Assembly: GCF_001440545.1 (NCBI RefSeq)
Contig: NZ_LKHP01000011.1
Location: forward strand, 1 to 64,000
Reading direction: 5' to 3'
Source: Caloramator mitchellensis
GTDB taxonomy: Bacteria > Bacillota > Clostridia > Clostridiales > Caloramatoraceae
Length of the DNA: 64,000 bases
Shown: piece by piece, positions 1-8,943 of the stretch
Position numbering within the stretch: position 1 is the stretch's first letter
How the letters are laid out: each line of letters opens with the position of its first letter
Position numbers and translations under genes: made by a program
The notes under the pieces: generated by a model
Database searches by the model: none
Told to the model about the DNA's origin: nothing
The model's input: the letters and a program-made list of their open reading frames with translations, nothing else

Positions 1-89
1 ATATTACACTTTAGTATGTTCACTTGTTATTTTAAATTATATTTATCATGCTGCATATTTCTCTCTTTTTCTTCTTTTTTCGACTATCG

Positions 90-107
90 ACACACTAGGT
101 AGTGTGT
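90..107. promoter_or_regulatory. perfect palindrome, possible operator
   Basis: The arms ACACACTA and TAGTGTGT flank a GG centre. It ends three bases before the GTGAC-end of the first repeat copy. It could be an operator or a hairpin belonging to a gene left of the window. There is no adjacent gene here to test it against. Confidence 0.3.
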
Positions 108-110
108 ATT

Positions 111-164
111 GGTGACATTCACTTGATTTCTTTACTTCTTGAGTTGTCTGTCAATTAGGACAAG
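111..164 (+). repeat. interspersed repeat copy 1
   Basis: Runs from GGTGACATTCACTTG to TTAGGACAAG. The core is more diverged than in other copies (TTTACTTCTTGAGTTG). The neighbouring gene on the GTGAC side would lie outside the window, so its polarity cannot be judged. Confidence 0.85.
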
Positions 165-610
165 TTAAAGTCATAGAATTAATGGTAAATATGAAATACT
201 CAACCAAACAAATTTCGCATTTTCAAAGCATTGAAAATACATAATTTTTCAATTTACAAAATCTATATTTCTTAACTTGATAAATCTAATAATTAATGAA
301 TGAGAAACTCACAAAACTCTTTTTCTTTAACTGCTTTAATTGCTATGATATTAACTCAAACCTGATTGGGTTCATCGGAAATACATGTCAAACAAAGAAA
401 AAGTATATGTAATTAGATAAGCTACTGTTTAATTGTGCAACTCCTAAGCAAAAACAATAAGGAAATATAGTGAAAAACTGAATGGTTGATTTAATTAACA
501 TAATCGATTTAAACCATTCATATTTCTAGTGTTTTTTATACCAGCAGGAGAAATAGGTTAACGACATCTGTCACCTACTTACAGAGGTAGGCGAGTTCTA
601 CTAGTATTAA

Positions 611-649
611 ATAAAAAATCCATGAAAGTTTATTATAAACTGCCATGGA
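611..649 (-). terminator. rho-independent terminator after lgt-like gene
   Basis: On the minus strand TCCATG and CATGGA close a long interrupted stem (with inner arms CAGTTTA and TAAACT), followed by TTTTTTATT. It lies just beyond the distal end of repeat copy 2 and would end the 1444/699 transcript. Confidence 0.7.
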
Positions 650-702
650 CTCGTCCAAATTGCTAAACAATTCAAGAACTCAAGAAATCAAGTGAATGTC
701 AC
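650..702 (-). repeat. interspersed repeat copy 2 (CTCAAG subtype)
   Basis: Minus-oriented copy ending AAGTGAATGTCAC. Its GTGAC end abuts the lgt-like gene and supplies the TGA stop. The core reads TTCAAGAACTCAAG instead of the usual ATCAAGAAGTCAAG, a variant shared with copies 16 and 22. Confidence 0.9.
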
Positions 703-1433
703 TTCTTGAGAAATTTTATTGCAATGATGAATATTATTATGCTTATGAACTGTGAAGTTGAGAGCATGCCCACATTTCCACGGAAGTCGCCGCGGAAAAA
801 TTCTATTATGAATCTTCCAACGCTGTATAAAATCATGTAAAGGCCTGCTACTTGTCCGTCTTTTCTCTCTTTCTTTGCAAACCATATGAGTATTAGAAAG
901 AAGGCGAAGTTCCCTATGCTGGATATAATTTGCGTTGGGATTAGTTTTACCCCGTTTGGTGCAAAGGGTGAAATTTTAAATACTATACCGAATATTGAGT
1001 TGGTTTCTCGTCCATAGCAGCAGCCTGCTCCAAGGCATCCTATTCTTCCTATGCCCTGTGCAAATGCAATCGCGGGTGCTGTAAGGTCAAAGTATCTTAT
1101 AAAGTTTAGCCCCTTTACTTTGCAGTATATGTAAGCTGCAAGGACTCCACCGATAAGTGCCCCGTAAACTACAAAGCCGCTTGTTAACATATATATTATT
1201 GCCTTTGGGTTTTTAAAAAGGGTTGGTGCTTCTGCTATTATATAAAGAAGCTTTGCCCCTACAATACCGCCTATTATTCCGTAAAAGGCTATGTCGTAAA
1301 TGCTGTCCTTTGAAAATCCTCTTTTTTCTCCTCTTTTGACGGTTATTAAAATGGCTGATAGAATGGCAACCGCCATTAAAAATCCATATGTGTAAATTGT
1401 AACTGGTCCTATTTTAAATAATATTGGATGCAT
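699..1433 (-). CDS. lgt: prolipoprotein diacylglyceryl transferase family protein
   Basis: Polytopic membrane protein of 244 residues, somewhat shorter than typical Lgt. Lgt moves diacylglycerol from phosphatidylglycerol to the lipobox cysteine of prolipoproteins at the membrane. Seen here: a start like the family (MHPILFKIGPVTIYTYG), GFVVYGALIGG at about residues 86-96, and GIGRIGCLGAGCCYGRE at about 127-143, in the place of the family's GRxGNFxNGExYG signature. The cysteine-rich variant of that signature is why paralogy to true Lgt is possible. The stop TGA lies inside repeat copy 2. It follows a small membrane-protein gene by 10 nt, so the two are probably co-transcribed. Confidence 0.75.
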   Translation of the reverse strand: MHPILFKIGPVTIYTYGFLMAVAILSAILITVKRGEKRGFSKDSIYDIAFYGIIGGIVGAKLLYIIAEAPTLFKNPKAIIYMLTSGFVVYGALIGGVLAAYIYCKVKGLNFIRYFDLTAPAIAFAQGIGRIGCLGAGCCYGRETNSIFGIVFKISPFAPNGVKLIPTQIISSIGNFAFFLILIWFAKKERKDGQVAGLYMILYSVGRFIIEFFRGDFRGNVGMLSTSQFISIIIFIIAIKFLKK

Positions 1434-1443
1434 ATTGCCCTCC

Positions 1444-1854
1444 TTAGTAGTATATTCTTTCTATTAACATTCCAATAGAAAGTATGATTATTGAGTATAA
1501 TACGATAAAAAGTCCATTCCAGAACCCTTCGCCCTGAAATTCTTCTAATGATTCTGCCTCAGCAGCTTCGGCGTAAGGATTTGAAAATAAATTGTAAAAT
1601 CCGTAAAGTGGACTTTTGCGCCTTAGCATTGCAATCTTAGGGTCCTCGTCCTTTTTAAAAAGCTGTGGGACTGAAAGTATTGAGGCAAAAATCCCGAATC
1701 CATATAAAGTGTAAAAAATATATTTAAGCATATCGCCTTTTTTGGCAAAGGCAATTAGCGCAGCTATTACTGATAATGCAAAGCATGTTATTAATGCGTA
1801 AATTATACTCTTTTTAAATCCGTTTATAATATACTTTTTCTTTTGCTCCTTCAT
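1444..1854 (-). CDS. small membrane protein, unknown
   Basis: Unrecognised protein of 136 residues. It has a basic N-terminus, two hydrophobic segments near residues 17-36 and 43-63, a charged loop containing KKDEDPK and an acidic AEAAEAESLEEFQGE stretch, then a third membrane segment near the C-terminus. The start ATG at 1854 is preceded by GGAAGAGGTGTCGT. It sits 10 nt upstream of the lgt-like gene in the same direction, so an operon is likely. No function can be assigned. Confidence 0.6.
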   Translation of the reverse strand: MKEQKKKYIINGFKKSIIYALITCFALSVIAALIAFAKKGDMLKYIFYTLYGFGIFASILSVPQLFKKDEDPKIAMLRRKSPLYGFYNLFSNPYAEAAEAESLEEFQGEGFWNGLFIVLYSIIILSIGMLIERIYY

Positions 1855-1925
1855 ACGACACCTCTTCCTATGTTTTCAAATTAATTTTATCACTATTTTG
1901 AAACTTTAACAACAATAATAAGAAA

Positions 1926-1944
1926 AGCACCCGCATTGGGTGCT
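1926..1944 (-). terminator. terminator of the 1943 gene
   Basis: The stem AGCACCC-AAT-GCGGGTGCT on the minus strand is followed by TTTCTTATTATT and begins at the TAG stop of the unknown gene. Confidence 0.8.
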
Positions 1945-2941
1945 ACATCATTACCATTCCTGTCCATGGGTTATATATCATTATCCACATTCCTTTTTTA
2001 TCGTCAATTTTCAGCCACTTTTTAAAACCGGTTGCTCCAAAATACGGCTGGTCTTTTTTGTTGTTTTCTCCTTCTATTCCATAGATTACATATTCTATCT
2101 CGCCCTCATCGTCGTATTTAAGTCCAAAATAGTAGTGTCCTGCCTTTTTAGCATACATGATATAGTTCATGTATGGATATGCAAGAAGAATATGATAGAT
2201 AACACAGAAGTATGGCATATATTTAGGGTCCATCATCGGCCTTTCAAGTGGAATGCGCCACCATCTTGTGTTTTCCATTTCTGTCTTTAGCCTTAACTCT
2301 TCGTGTCGTTTTAAAAGCTTATGAAATACCTTTGCATAACCTGATTCTTTATATTCATATTTTTCCTTTTCACCATCTCTTGTTTCGGTAATCTCAACTT
2401 CCTCGTTGTTTATCTTCTTTATCTCATCCTTTATTCTCTCTTCATACTCCTTAAACTTTAATGCCTCTTCGCTAAGTTCCTCTTCCTCTAATTCATCAGG
2501 GGTTTCCTCTATCCTTGCCCTTAAATTCAGCCTTTCCTTCCAGCTGCTTCTATCTTTACCAACCTGCCCCGAAAGCGGTGCCACTACGCTTTCTCCTTCA
2601 ACAAGTATTGCGGCTACATTGAACCTGTCGATGTGATTTCCTGTTTCTGCAATGTCATCCTCCCTATATTCCCACCAAATTTCCCCGCGTCCTGTTTCAT
2701 CAACATTTATATTGCCGAGCCTCGCAAGAATAGGTGGATTCTTTGTTGAGTCAATTAGACAAGCTGTATATGGCCCCTTTTCCGTCAAAAGGTTTTGAAC
2801 ATAGAAAGTTACTTTGCTTCTTCCATTTTTATTCTCTATTTTAGCATACCCAGTAGGCGGTTTATCCTGCGCAATCCCAAACCCCTTATCATCCTCTTGA
2901 AATATAATAAAATATCTTGTATAAGCCCTCTTATTTGCCAC
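1943..2941 (-). CDS. conserved-looking protein of unknown function
   Basis: Protein of 332 residues, unrecognised. The GTG at 2941 is chosen as start because GGGAGGGG lies five bases upstream. The longer frame would begin inside repeat copy 3 and has no ribosome binding site. The N-terminal 120 residues look like a beta-rich domain. An acidic, lysine-rich probably coiled-coil linker follows (about residues 150-220). The C-terminal part is rich in aromatic residues (WWRIP, YFCVIYHILLAYPYMNY, GMWIMIYNPWTG). It is downstream of rsmA, where Bacillus carries yabG and veg, but resembles neither. Soluble and probably cytoplasmic, since no signal peptide is seen. Confidence 0.65.
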   Translation of the reverse strand: MANKRAYTRYFIIFQEDDKGFGIAQDKPPTGYAKIENKNGRSKVTFYVQNLLTEKGPYTACLIDSTKNPPILARLGNINVDETGRGEIWWEYREDDIAETGNHIDRFNVAAILVEGESVVAPLSGQVGKDRSSWKERLNLRARIEETPDELEEEELSEEALKFKEYEERIKDEIKKINNEEVEITETRDGEKEKYEYKESGYAKVFHKLLKRHEELRLKTEMENTRWWRIPLERPMMDPKYMPYFCVIYHILLAYPYMNYIMYAKKAGHYYFGLKYDDEGEIEYVIYGIEGENNKKDQPYFGATGFKKWLKIDDKKGMWIMIYNPWTGMVMM

Positions 2942-2996
2942 CTTTTCCCCTCCCAAAAAATTCATCATTACATTATATGCATGATGAGGGGAAAAA

Positions 2997-3049
2997 GTGA
3001 CATTCACTTGATTTCTTGACTTCTTGAATTGTTTGTCAATTTGGACAAG
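2997..3049 (+). repeat. interspersed repeat copy 3
   Basis: Full copy between rsmA and the unknown gene. The GTGAC end faces the downstream gene's ribosome binding site. The rest forms the last codons of rsmA (see rsmA). Confidence 0.95.
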
Positions 3050-3888
3050 GAAAATGAAACCTCATTAGACAGTGCTGCATACTCTTCAATGGATAGCGTC
3101 TCTCCCCTTCTTTTGGCATCTATCCCTGCCCTTTCCATAGCGCCTTCGAGAATGTCCTGGCTTATTCCAAGCGTTTTTAGAGCATTATGCAGTGTTTTTC
3201 GTCTCATGTTAAATGCAGCTTTTATAATGTTGAAGAACAGTTTTTCATCTTCAACATCCACTCTTTTCTTGTCCAATACATCCAGTCTTATAACAGCCGA
3301 CTCAACCTTAGGAGGTGGCACAAAACAGTTTTGGCTCACCTTTGCAACCTTTTTAATATCGCAGTGATACTGGCATAGCAGCGACAAAGTCCCGTATTCA
3401 TCTGTATCAGGCTTTGCAACTATTCTGTCCGCCACTTCCTTTTGAATCATAATAATCATGGATTTAATTTTTGCACCTTCGTTAAGTATCTTCGCAATTA
3501 TTGGAGTCGTAACATAGTAGGGTAGATTTGCAACAACCTTAACATTGTCAAGCTGCTCCTTTTCGATTATTTCATTAAAATCAACCTTCAAAGCGTCGGC
3601 GTTAATTACCTTTATATTTGGATAATTTGCAAGAGTTTCATCCAAAATTGGAATAAGCGTTTTATCTATCTCAATTGCAATAACCTTTTTGGCCCTTTTT
3701 GCCATCTCCTGCGTTAGTGTTCCAATCCCAGGGCCTATTTCTATAACGCTTGAATTTTCATTCAGCTCAGCTGCGTCAACAATCTTATTTAAAATATTTT
3801 CGTCAATCAAAAAGTTTTGTCCAAGATTCTTGTTGAACTTAAATTCAAAATGTTTAACTATGTCCATTGTTTTTGATTTGATTCCCAT
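3004..3888 (-). CDS. rsmA: 16S rRNA (A1518/A1519-N6,N6)-dimethyltransferase
   Basis: RsmA (KsgA) dimethylates two adjacent adenines in helix 45 of 16S rRNA, a late step in 30S assembly. Seen: NLGQNFLID near residue 20, the SAM-binding [12 protein letters not shown] near 48, the catalytic NLPYYVTTP near 121, and an [11 protein letters not shown] region near 190. The gene follows rnmV by four bases, as in Bacillus. The final 15 residues are odd: they are read from repeat copy 3 and end [12 protein letters not shown], the same tail found on SpmA. The native C-terminus has therefore been replaced or extended. Confidence 0.95.
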   Translation of the reverse strand: MGIKSKTMDIVKHFEFKFNKNLGQNFLIDENILNKIVDAAELNENSSVIEIGPGIGTLTQEMAKRAKKVIAIEIDKTLIPILDETLANYPNIKVINADALKVDFNEIIEKEQLDNVKVVANLPYYVTTPIIAKILNEGAKIKSMIIMIQKEVADRIVAKPDTDEYGTLSLLCQYHCDIKKVAKVSQNCFVPPPKVESAVIRLDVLDKKRVDVEDEKLFFNIIKAAFNMRRKTLHNALKTLGISQDILEGAMERAGIDAKRRGETLSIEEYAALSNEVSFSLSKLTNNSRSQEIK

Positions 3889-3892
3889 TATT

Positions 3893-4426
3893 TCACCTCA
3901 ATTTTTTAAGGGCATTTTGAAACTCTTCCCTTGTTATTCCGTATCTGTTTAATCTGTTTAGAAATGTCTTTGCGTTGCAGTGGCCTATTCCAAGCTCTTT
4001 GCCTAATATATCCCTTAGCTGTGCAGAATTTTCAAACCCAGTTAACTTGTTTTTCAAAAGGTCATCGTATGTAAACTCATTTCTTGATACATCCACCTCA
4101 GTCTTTACCTTAGAAAGAGCCTCTATAATGGATTCAACTGATGCATTCTCGATGCCTATATCCCCATCCTTCATGGCAAATTCCCTGGGCAGAAAAGCGT
4201 GCTTTGCCTTAGGAAATATTTTGGACAACTTTTCCCTTATCTTTTCTCCCGAAAAGTCAGGGTCCGTAAATATTATTATTCCCCTTTTTTCATATGCACC
4301 TTTAATCTCATCCAATATTTTTTTATTTATCCCAAAGCCGCTCGTTACAATGCAGTCTGCGTCTACTGCTCTTTTGACCGCCAAAAGGTCTCCCTTGCCT
4401 TCGACTATTATTACTTCTTTTATCAT
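3893..4426 (-). CDS. rnmV: ribonuclease M5
   Basis: RNase M5 is a TOPRIM nuclease that matures 5S rRNA. The protein has 177 residues. The ATG at 4426 is chosen because AGGAGG lies six bases upstream; an upstream in-frame ATG at 4462 has no such site. The TOPRIM signature is visible as VIIVEGKGD near the N-terminus and [12 protein letters not shown] near residue 55. It sits between the yabE-like gene and rsmA, the order known from Bacillus. Confidence 0.93.
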   Translation of the reverse strand: MIKEVIIVEGKGDLLAVKRAVDADCIVTSGFGINKKILDEIKGAYEKRGIIIFTDPDFSGEKIREKLSKIFPKAKHAFLPREFAMKDGDIGIENASVESIIEALSKVKTEVDVSRNEFTYDDLLKNKLTGFENSAQLRDILGKELGIGHCNAKTFLNRLNRYGITREEFQNALKKLR

Positions 4427-4535
4427 TTTTGCCTCCTGTAAAATCATTGTATATGCATCCAAACAAAGCCTAAATCAAGTTTTCCTAAAAATAATATAAT
4501 AATAAAATGTTGAAAAGTCAAAATGCTGTGATTTA

Positions 4536-4565
4536 CAAAAAAAACAAGGCAGATTGCTCTGCCTT
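4536..4565 (-). terminator. terminator after yabE-like gene
   Basis: On the minus strand AAGGCAGA-GCAA-TCTGCCTT is followed by GTTTTTTTTG. The stem overlaps the TAA stop of the upstream gene. Confidence 0.85.
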
Positions 4566-5586
4566 ATCTTAGGATGTAAACATCCACATATTTAGTATAC
4601 CAATTTCTAAATTCCTTTGTCCCGGGCTCAAAGTAAAGGTCTATTTTGTTTCCATTTACTCCTCCGCCAACGTCTTCAGCAATAGCAAATCCATATCCTT
4701 CGATATAGAGTCTCGTTCCAAGAGGTATAACATCTGGGTCAACTGCAACTGTTGAGTAGCCGTTTGGGTTTCTTCTTGCCCTTGTTCCTGTGGCAGTAAT
4801 TCCAAAACCAGGGTCTCCCGGACGTTTTCCGGTGCTCTCAAAACTTGCAGTATAGCTTGTCGCCTTCATAGTAAGCTTTCTTACATAGGCAACTGCTTCG
4901 CTACCTCTTGATGGGGTAAAAAATCCAAGTGTCCCAACGGAAATTATTTTATCTATTGGCTTTCTTTTGACTGTTTCTCCAATTTTCTTGGATGATATCA
5001 TTTTACCATCCTCGTAGACTACCTTTGTGGCTACTTCGATTATTCCATCGGAGCCGTTTTGGATTATCTTGCTTGTTCCCTTTAACATATCAAAGTTAGG
5101 CTTTTTTACAACCTTGTAAGGGATAATTTTAGATGAAAGTATAGTCGTTTCGACTACTCTCGTCACCTTAACCTCCAAATTAGGAGAAACTAATGAGTTT
5201 AGTTTAGGATAAACCTTATCCTTTTCATTTAGAATTATCCCTTCGCTCTTTAGAAGGTTTTCAACCGTTTCTTCGGCTGATTTTACCTTTAGTTCCCTGC
5301 CGTCAACTTTGATTGTAACAGGAACTGCTCTTTTTATTGAGATTGTCATGTCCTTTTTAACTTTGCTGTCTATATTAGGATAAACTATGTCCTTTTCTCC
5401 TATGTTGATTCCATTGTCTTTAAGTAGTGCCCCAACCGTTCTTGAATGGGTTTTGAATGTTTTAATCTTGCCGTCAACAAGAACAGTCACTTTCTTCTCA
5501 GCCAAAGTGCTTATTGTAAATAGTGTGATAAAAATAAGCACGGCGAGTGCTATTGCCCGGGCTTTGTTGAGTCTAATCCCTTGCAT
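4564..5586 (-). CDS. yabE: YabE-like cell-wall protein (DUF348-G5-3D)
   Basis: Exported protein of 340 residues, related to resuscitation-promoting-factor-like peptidoglycan hydrolases of Firmicutes. The N-terminus is a signal peptide or membrane anchor ([21 protein letters not shown]). Two DUF348 repeats follow (near residues 30-135), then a G5-type segment (near 140-220), then a C-terminal 3D domain of about 100 residues containing [25 protein letters not shown] and the aspartates of AEDVGGG and NKIDLYF that form the family's catalytic cleft. The ATG at 5586 is chosen because GGAGG is seven bases upstream; the ATG at 5592 sits too close. It lies between tatD and rnmV as in Bacillus. Confidence 0.88.
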   Translation of the reverse strand: MQGIRLNKARAIALAVLIFITLFTISTLAEKKVTVLVDGKIKTFKTHSRTVGALLKDNGINIGEKDIVYPNIDSKVKKDMTISIKRAVPVTIKVDGRELKVKSAEETVENLLKSEGIILNEKDKVYPKLNSLVSPNLEVKVTRVVETTILSSKIIPYKVVKKPNFDMLKGTSKIIQNGSDGIIEVATKVVYEDGKMISSKKIGETVKRKPIDKIISVGTLGFFTPSRGSEAVAYVRKLTMKATSYTASFESTGKRPGDPGFGITATGTRARRNPNGYSTVAVDPDVIPLGTRLYIEGYGFAIAEDVGGGVNGNKIDLYFEPGTKEFRNWYTKYVDVYILR

Positions 5587-5853
5587 TTGCATGCCTCCTT
5601 TCATGGGGTATCGGGACTTTTGAAATTATAAACCATTCGACATAATTTGTCAAATTTTGAATTTTTTATGAATAAAATATTGATAAGTCCGCTTTTCTCC
5701 CTATCCCTGAAAAGAGGTTATAATGTTTTAATTTTAATTTATTATAATATTTTTTGCAAGGCAAAATTTGGATATGTATATTATATCACTATTTTCCATT
5801 TATATCCATATATTTTTTGCCTCTTTTTATATTTTATACAATTTTAAATTGTT

Positions 5854-6597
5854 TTATACACGAAATAATTCTGCTGCATTTTTATAAGTTTTATTCTTCG
5901 CCTCTTCAAAGCTTATATTTTTTATTTCTGCAATCTTTTGAATTATAAAATGCAATAGGGATGAGTCGTTTCTCTCCCCTCTGTGCGGATGAGGTGCCAT
6001 GTATGGACAATCTGTTTCTACTAATATATATTCAAGAGGAATGTTTTGAACCACCTCAACTGCCTTTTTAGCGTTTTTGAATGTAACAACTCCTGTAAAA
6101 CCCAAAGAGTATCCAAGCTTTACAAATTCCTTTGCAAACTCAAGGCTTCCTGAATAGCAGTGCAATACTCCCCTTAGTCCCTTAAACTCCTTTAGAACCC
6201 TTAAAGTGTCATCGTGGGCTTCCCTGTTGTGAATCACAACAGGCATATCAAGCTGCCTTGCAAGGTCAAGCTGCTCCCTAAATGCCTTCATCTGCATAGT
6301 TCTATCATAGTCCCAGTAATAATCAAGCCCAATCTCTCCTATTGCCACTATCTTTTCATTTTTGGACAAATCCCCTATTAAATTAATATTCACATCGCGG
6401 CTAAACTCTGGATGAACACCCACCGCCCCATAAAAAACATCATGTTTTCTTGTAAGTTCTATTGTTGAATAACAGGATTCTATGCTTGAAGCACAGTTCA
6501 ATACCCTTGTAACCCCTGCTTCCTGTATTTTTCTAATAACCTCGTCCCTATCCTCATCAAACGCTCTATCGTCATAATGTGCATGCGAATCAAACAT
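5854..6597 (-). CDS. tatD: TatD family metal-dependent deoxyribonuclease
   Basis: TatD enzymes are TIM-barrel metal nucleases of the amidohydrolase class. The protein has 247 residues. Visible are the first metal motif DSHAHYDD, the central glutamate in IGEIGLDYYWD, VVIHNREAHD, LHCYSGS and the C-terminal VETDCPYMAPHPHRG. The start is the ATG at 6597 with GGAGG seven bases upstream. A longer frame beginning MNVTNGG starts in repeat copy 4 and is an artefact of the element. Order metG-tatD-yabE-rnmV matches Bacillus. Confidence 0.93.
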   Translation of the reverse strand: MFDSHAHYDDRAFDEDRDEVIRKIQEAGVTRVLNCASSIESCYSTIELTRKHDVFYGAVGVHPEFSRDVNINLIGDLSKNEKIVAIGEIGLDYYWDYDRTMQMKAFREQLDLARQLDMPVVIHNREAHDDTLRVLKEFKGLRGVLHCYSGSLEFAKEFVKLGYSLGFTGVVTFKNAKKAVEVVQNIPLEYILVETDCPYMAPHPHRGERNDSSLLHFIIQKIAEIKNISFEEAKNKTYKNAAELFRV

Positions 6598-6612
6598 AAC
6601 TACACCTCCATT

Positions 6613-6659
6613 GGTGACATTCACTTGATTTCTTGACTTCTTGAATTGTTTGACAATTT
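6613..6659 (+). repeat. interspersed repeat copy 4 (truncated)
   Basis: The GGTGACATTCACTTG end lies eight bases beyond the tatD ribosome binding site. The GGACAAG end is missing; the copy stops at GACAATTTA, where the upstream small gene ends. Confidence 0.92.
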
Positions 6660-6753
6660 ATATTCCACTTATTAATTTAACATCCATATCAATATTTATA
6701 ATTATACTGATGGAAAACACTAATGGAATTACTATAGCAATAATCAATGTCAT
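6658..6753 (-). CDS. small hydrophobic peptide, 31 codons
   Basis: A short reading frame starts at ATG 6753 with AAGGAG six bases upstream. It encodes a peptide beginning MTLIIAIVIPLVFSISIII, essentially one membrane span with a short tail containing NIDMDVKLISGI. Its stop TAA directly abuts the distal end of repeat copy 4. It lies between metG and tatD in the same direction. The strong ribosome binding site is the main support; no homologue is recognised. Confidence 0.45.
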   Translation of the reverse strand: MTLIIAIVIPLVFSISIIINIDMDVKLISGI

Positions 6754-6818
6754 CAACTTCTCCTTAGTATTAAACAAACTCTAATGTGGCACCTTACTAT
6801 AAGGGATATAGTGTATAT

Positions 6819-6865
6819 AATCCCACGAAATGATTTTTTTAACCTTATAATCATTTCATGGGATT
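6819..6865. terminator. inverted repeat after metG
   Basis: Two 17-base arms (AATCCCACGAAATGATT and its near-perfect complement, one mismatch) flank a 13-base loop just past the metG stop. The U-tract is weak on the minus strand, so it may end transcription poorly or protect the metG 3' end. Confidence 0.55.
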
Positions 6866-6890
6866 TATATATTAAAACAAATCTTTTAAA

Positions 6891-8816
6891 TTACTTCACC
6901 TGGCTTCCTGCGTCGATATCCTCATCAACAGTTCCAAGAACGAGCTTGCTGTAATCCTCAGTAGATGCTGCAAGAATCATTCCGTATGAATCTACTCCTC
7001 TTAATTTAACAGGCTTTAGATTTGCTACAAGAATTACATTCTTTCCAACAAGCTTTTCTGGTTCATAATATTTTGCAATTCCAGAAACGACCTGTCTTTC
7101 TTCTCCTCCAAGGTCAACTTTAAGTTTAAGCAGCTTATCCGCTCCTTTAATTCTTTCGGCCTCTAAAACCTTTGCAACCCTTAAATCTATCTTATCAAAT
7201 TCGTCGATTGTAATCTCTGGCTTAATCGGCACCATCTTCTTTGCCTCCTTCTGCTGATTCAACTTCTCAAGCTCCTCAAGTTTCTTCTCAACGTCTATTC
7301 TCGGGAACATAATATCGCCCCTCTTAACTAAAAGAGCATCAACAGCTCCAAATTCGAGCGCCTTCTCCCAAGTTAAAATAGTTCCTTCAAATCCAAACTG
7401 CTCGTTTATCTTAACCGATGTTGATGGCATGAATGAAGAAATAAGTATTGATACAATTCTTATAGCTTCGGTTAGGTTGTATAGAACTCCCATAAGCCTA
7501 TCCTTGTTTTCCTCATCCTTTGCAAGAACCCACGGCATTGTCTCGTCGATGTATTTGTTTGCACGTCTGACTAGGGTCCAAATTTCTTCAAGTGCATCTG
7601 AAACTTTTAAATCATCCATAAGTTTTTCAACTTTAACTGGAACTTCAAGTGCAACCCTTCTTAAATCTTCGTCAAACTCCCCTTCAAATTTTCCCTTTCT
7701 AAGCTCACCCTTAAAGTATTTTTCTATCATGGTTAAAGTTCTTGAAACAAGGTTTCCTAAATCATTTGCAAGGTCGGAGTTAATCCTTTTTATGAACATT
7801 TCGCTTGTGAAGTTTCCATCTGAACCGAATGGAATTTCTCTTAAAAGGTAGTATCTTACTGCATCAACACCGAAATGTTCGGATAATATAACCGGGTCAA
7901 CAACATTTCCCTTTGATTTAGACATCTTACCGCCGTCAACCAAAAGCCAGCCATGACCAAATACCGTTTTAGGCAGTGGAATATCGAGCGCCATTAGCAT
8001 TATTGGCCAAATTATTGTATGGAACCTTACTATATCCTTTCCAACAAGATGAACATCTGCTGGCCAGTATTTTTCGTATAATGATTTTTCATCGCTTCCA
8101 TATCCAAGCGCTGTTATGTAGTTTGATAGAGCGTCTATCCAAACATACACAACATGCTTTTCGTCAAATGAAACTGGAATTCCCCATGTAAAGGATGTCC
8201 TTGAAACGCAAAGGTCCTCAAGCCCTGGTTTTATGAAGTTGTTTATCATTTCGTTCTTTCTTTTTTCAGGCAAGATAAAATCTGGATGTTCTTCGATGTA
8301 TTTAAGTAGTTTATCCTGATATTTAGAGAGCCTGAAAAAGTATGCCTCTTCCTTTGTCCACTCAACTTCTCTTCCACAGTCCGGACACTTTCCATCCACA
8401 AGCTGTGTTTCGGTAAAGAAGGATTCACATGGCGTGCAATACCATCCTTCATAGTAGCCTTTGTATATATCTCCCTTATCGTATAGCTTTTTGAAAATAT
8501 CCTGCACAGCCTTTATGTGATAATCGTCGGTTGTTCTTATGAACTTGTCGTAGGATATGTTCATAAGCTTCCACAAATCCTTTATAGATGCCACTATCTT
8601 GTCAACATATTCCTTAGGTGTAACTCCCTTTTTCTCTGCAATCCTTTGAATCTTTTGGCCGTGCTCATCTGTTCCAGTTAGGAAGAAAACATCGTAGCCA
8701 TTTAATCTTTTGAATCTTGCAAGCGCGTCAGCAACAACAGTAGTATATGTGTTGCCTATGTGCAGCTTATCGCTTGGATAATAGATTGGTGTTGTTATAT
8801 AATATTTACCCTTCAT
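6891..8816 (-). CDS. metG: methionyl-tRNA synthetase
   Basis: Class I synthetase of 641 residues that charges tRNA-Met. Seen: YYPSDKLHIGNTYTT (HIGH motif) near residue 15, a zinc knuckle formed by CTPCESFF and CPDCGRE near 127-148, KMSKSKGN near 300, and a C-terminal EMAP/Trbp tRNA-binding domain (IDLRVAKVLEAERIKGADKLL onward, about residues 540-641). The start has AAAGGAGGAG upstream. Expression is probably controlled by the T-box leader at 8998-9240. Repeat copy 5 lies between leader and gene. Confidence 0.96.
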   Translation of the reverse strand: MKGKYYITTPIYYPSDKLHIGNTYTTVVADALARFKRLNGYDVFFLTGTDEHGQKIQRIAEKKGVTPKEYVDKIVASIKDLWKLMNISYDKFIRTTDDYHIKAVQDIFKKLYDKGDIYKGYYEGWYCTPCESFFTETQLVDGKCPDCGREVEWTKEEAYFFRLSKYQDKLLKYIEEHPDFILPEKRKNEMINNFIKPGLEDLCVSRTSFTWGIPVSFDEKHVVYVWIDALSNYITALGYGSDEKSLYEKYWPADVHLVGKDIVRFHTIIWPIMLMALDIPLPKTVFGHGWLLVDGGKMSKSKGNVVDPVILSEHFGVDAVRYYLLREIPFGSDGNFTSEMFIKRINSDLANDLGNLVSRTLTMIEKYFKGELRKGKFEGEFDEDLRRVALEVPVKVEKLMDDLKVSDALEEIWTLVRRANKYIDETMPWVLAKDEENKDRLMGVLYNLTEAIRIVSILISSFMPSTSVKINEQFGFEGTILTWEKALEFGAVDALLVKRGDIMFPRIDVEKKLEELEKLNQQKEAKKMVPIKPEITIDEFDKIDLRVAKVLEAERIKGADKLLKLKVDLGGEERQVVSGIAKYYEPEKLVGKNVILVANLKPVKLRGVDSYGMILAASTEDYSKLVLGTVDEDIDAGSQVK

Positions 8817-8943
8817 AGCGCTCCTCCTTTTTTATTACTGATAATAGTCGCGAGAAAAAATTATATGATAATGTTGATTTATTGATGTATTGTTTAATGG
8901 TTGACAATAAACATAGTTTTTAACACAAAGTTTAAATTGTTTC

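Larger units (their letters stand above)
1..649. other. gene-free left edge
   Basis: No coding sequence with a credible start and ribosome binding site is seen on either strand. The stretch holds an 8-bp-arm palindrome (90-107), one copy of the interspersed repeat (111-164), an AT-rich tract, a small hairpin with arms CCTAC and GTAGG at about 572-590, and a terminator (611-649). The interior looks like decayed sequence, but no ancestor could be identified by translation. Confidence 0.6.

Noticed and set aside
688-885. 65-codon frame on the strand of lgt in another phase
   Set aside because: It overlaps lgt almost completely, has no ribosome binding site and starts inside coding sequence; a shadow frame.
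699-1433. Assignment of the first gene as certain housekeeping Lgt
   Set aside because: The signature motif is a cysteine-rich variant and the protein is short, so only a family-level call is kept.
4656-4841. 61-codon frame within the yabE-like gene
   Set aside because: Entirely within the 3D domain coding region in another phase, low-complexity Gln/Leu-rich product; a shadow frame.
5854-6624. N-terminal extensions beginning MNVTNGG or MNVT in the tatD, spmA, spmB, rsmI and 1943 frames
   Set aside because: The shared residues are read from a GTG inside the repeat. Each gene has a proper ribosome binding site and start downstream, so the extensions are artefacts of the element.
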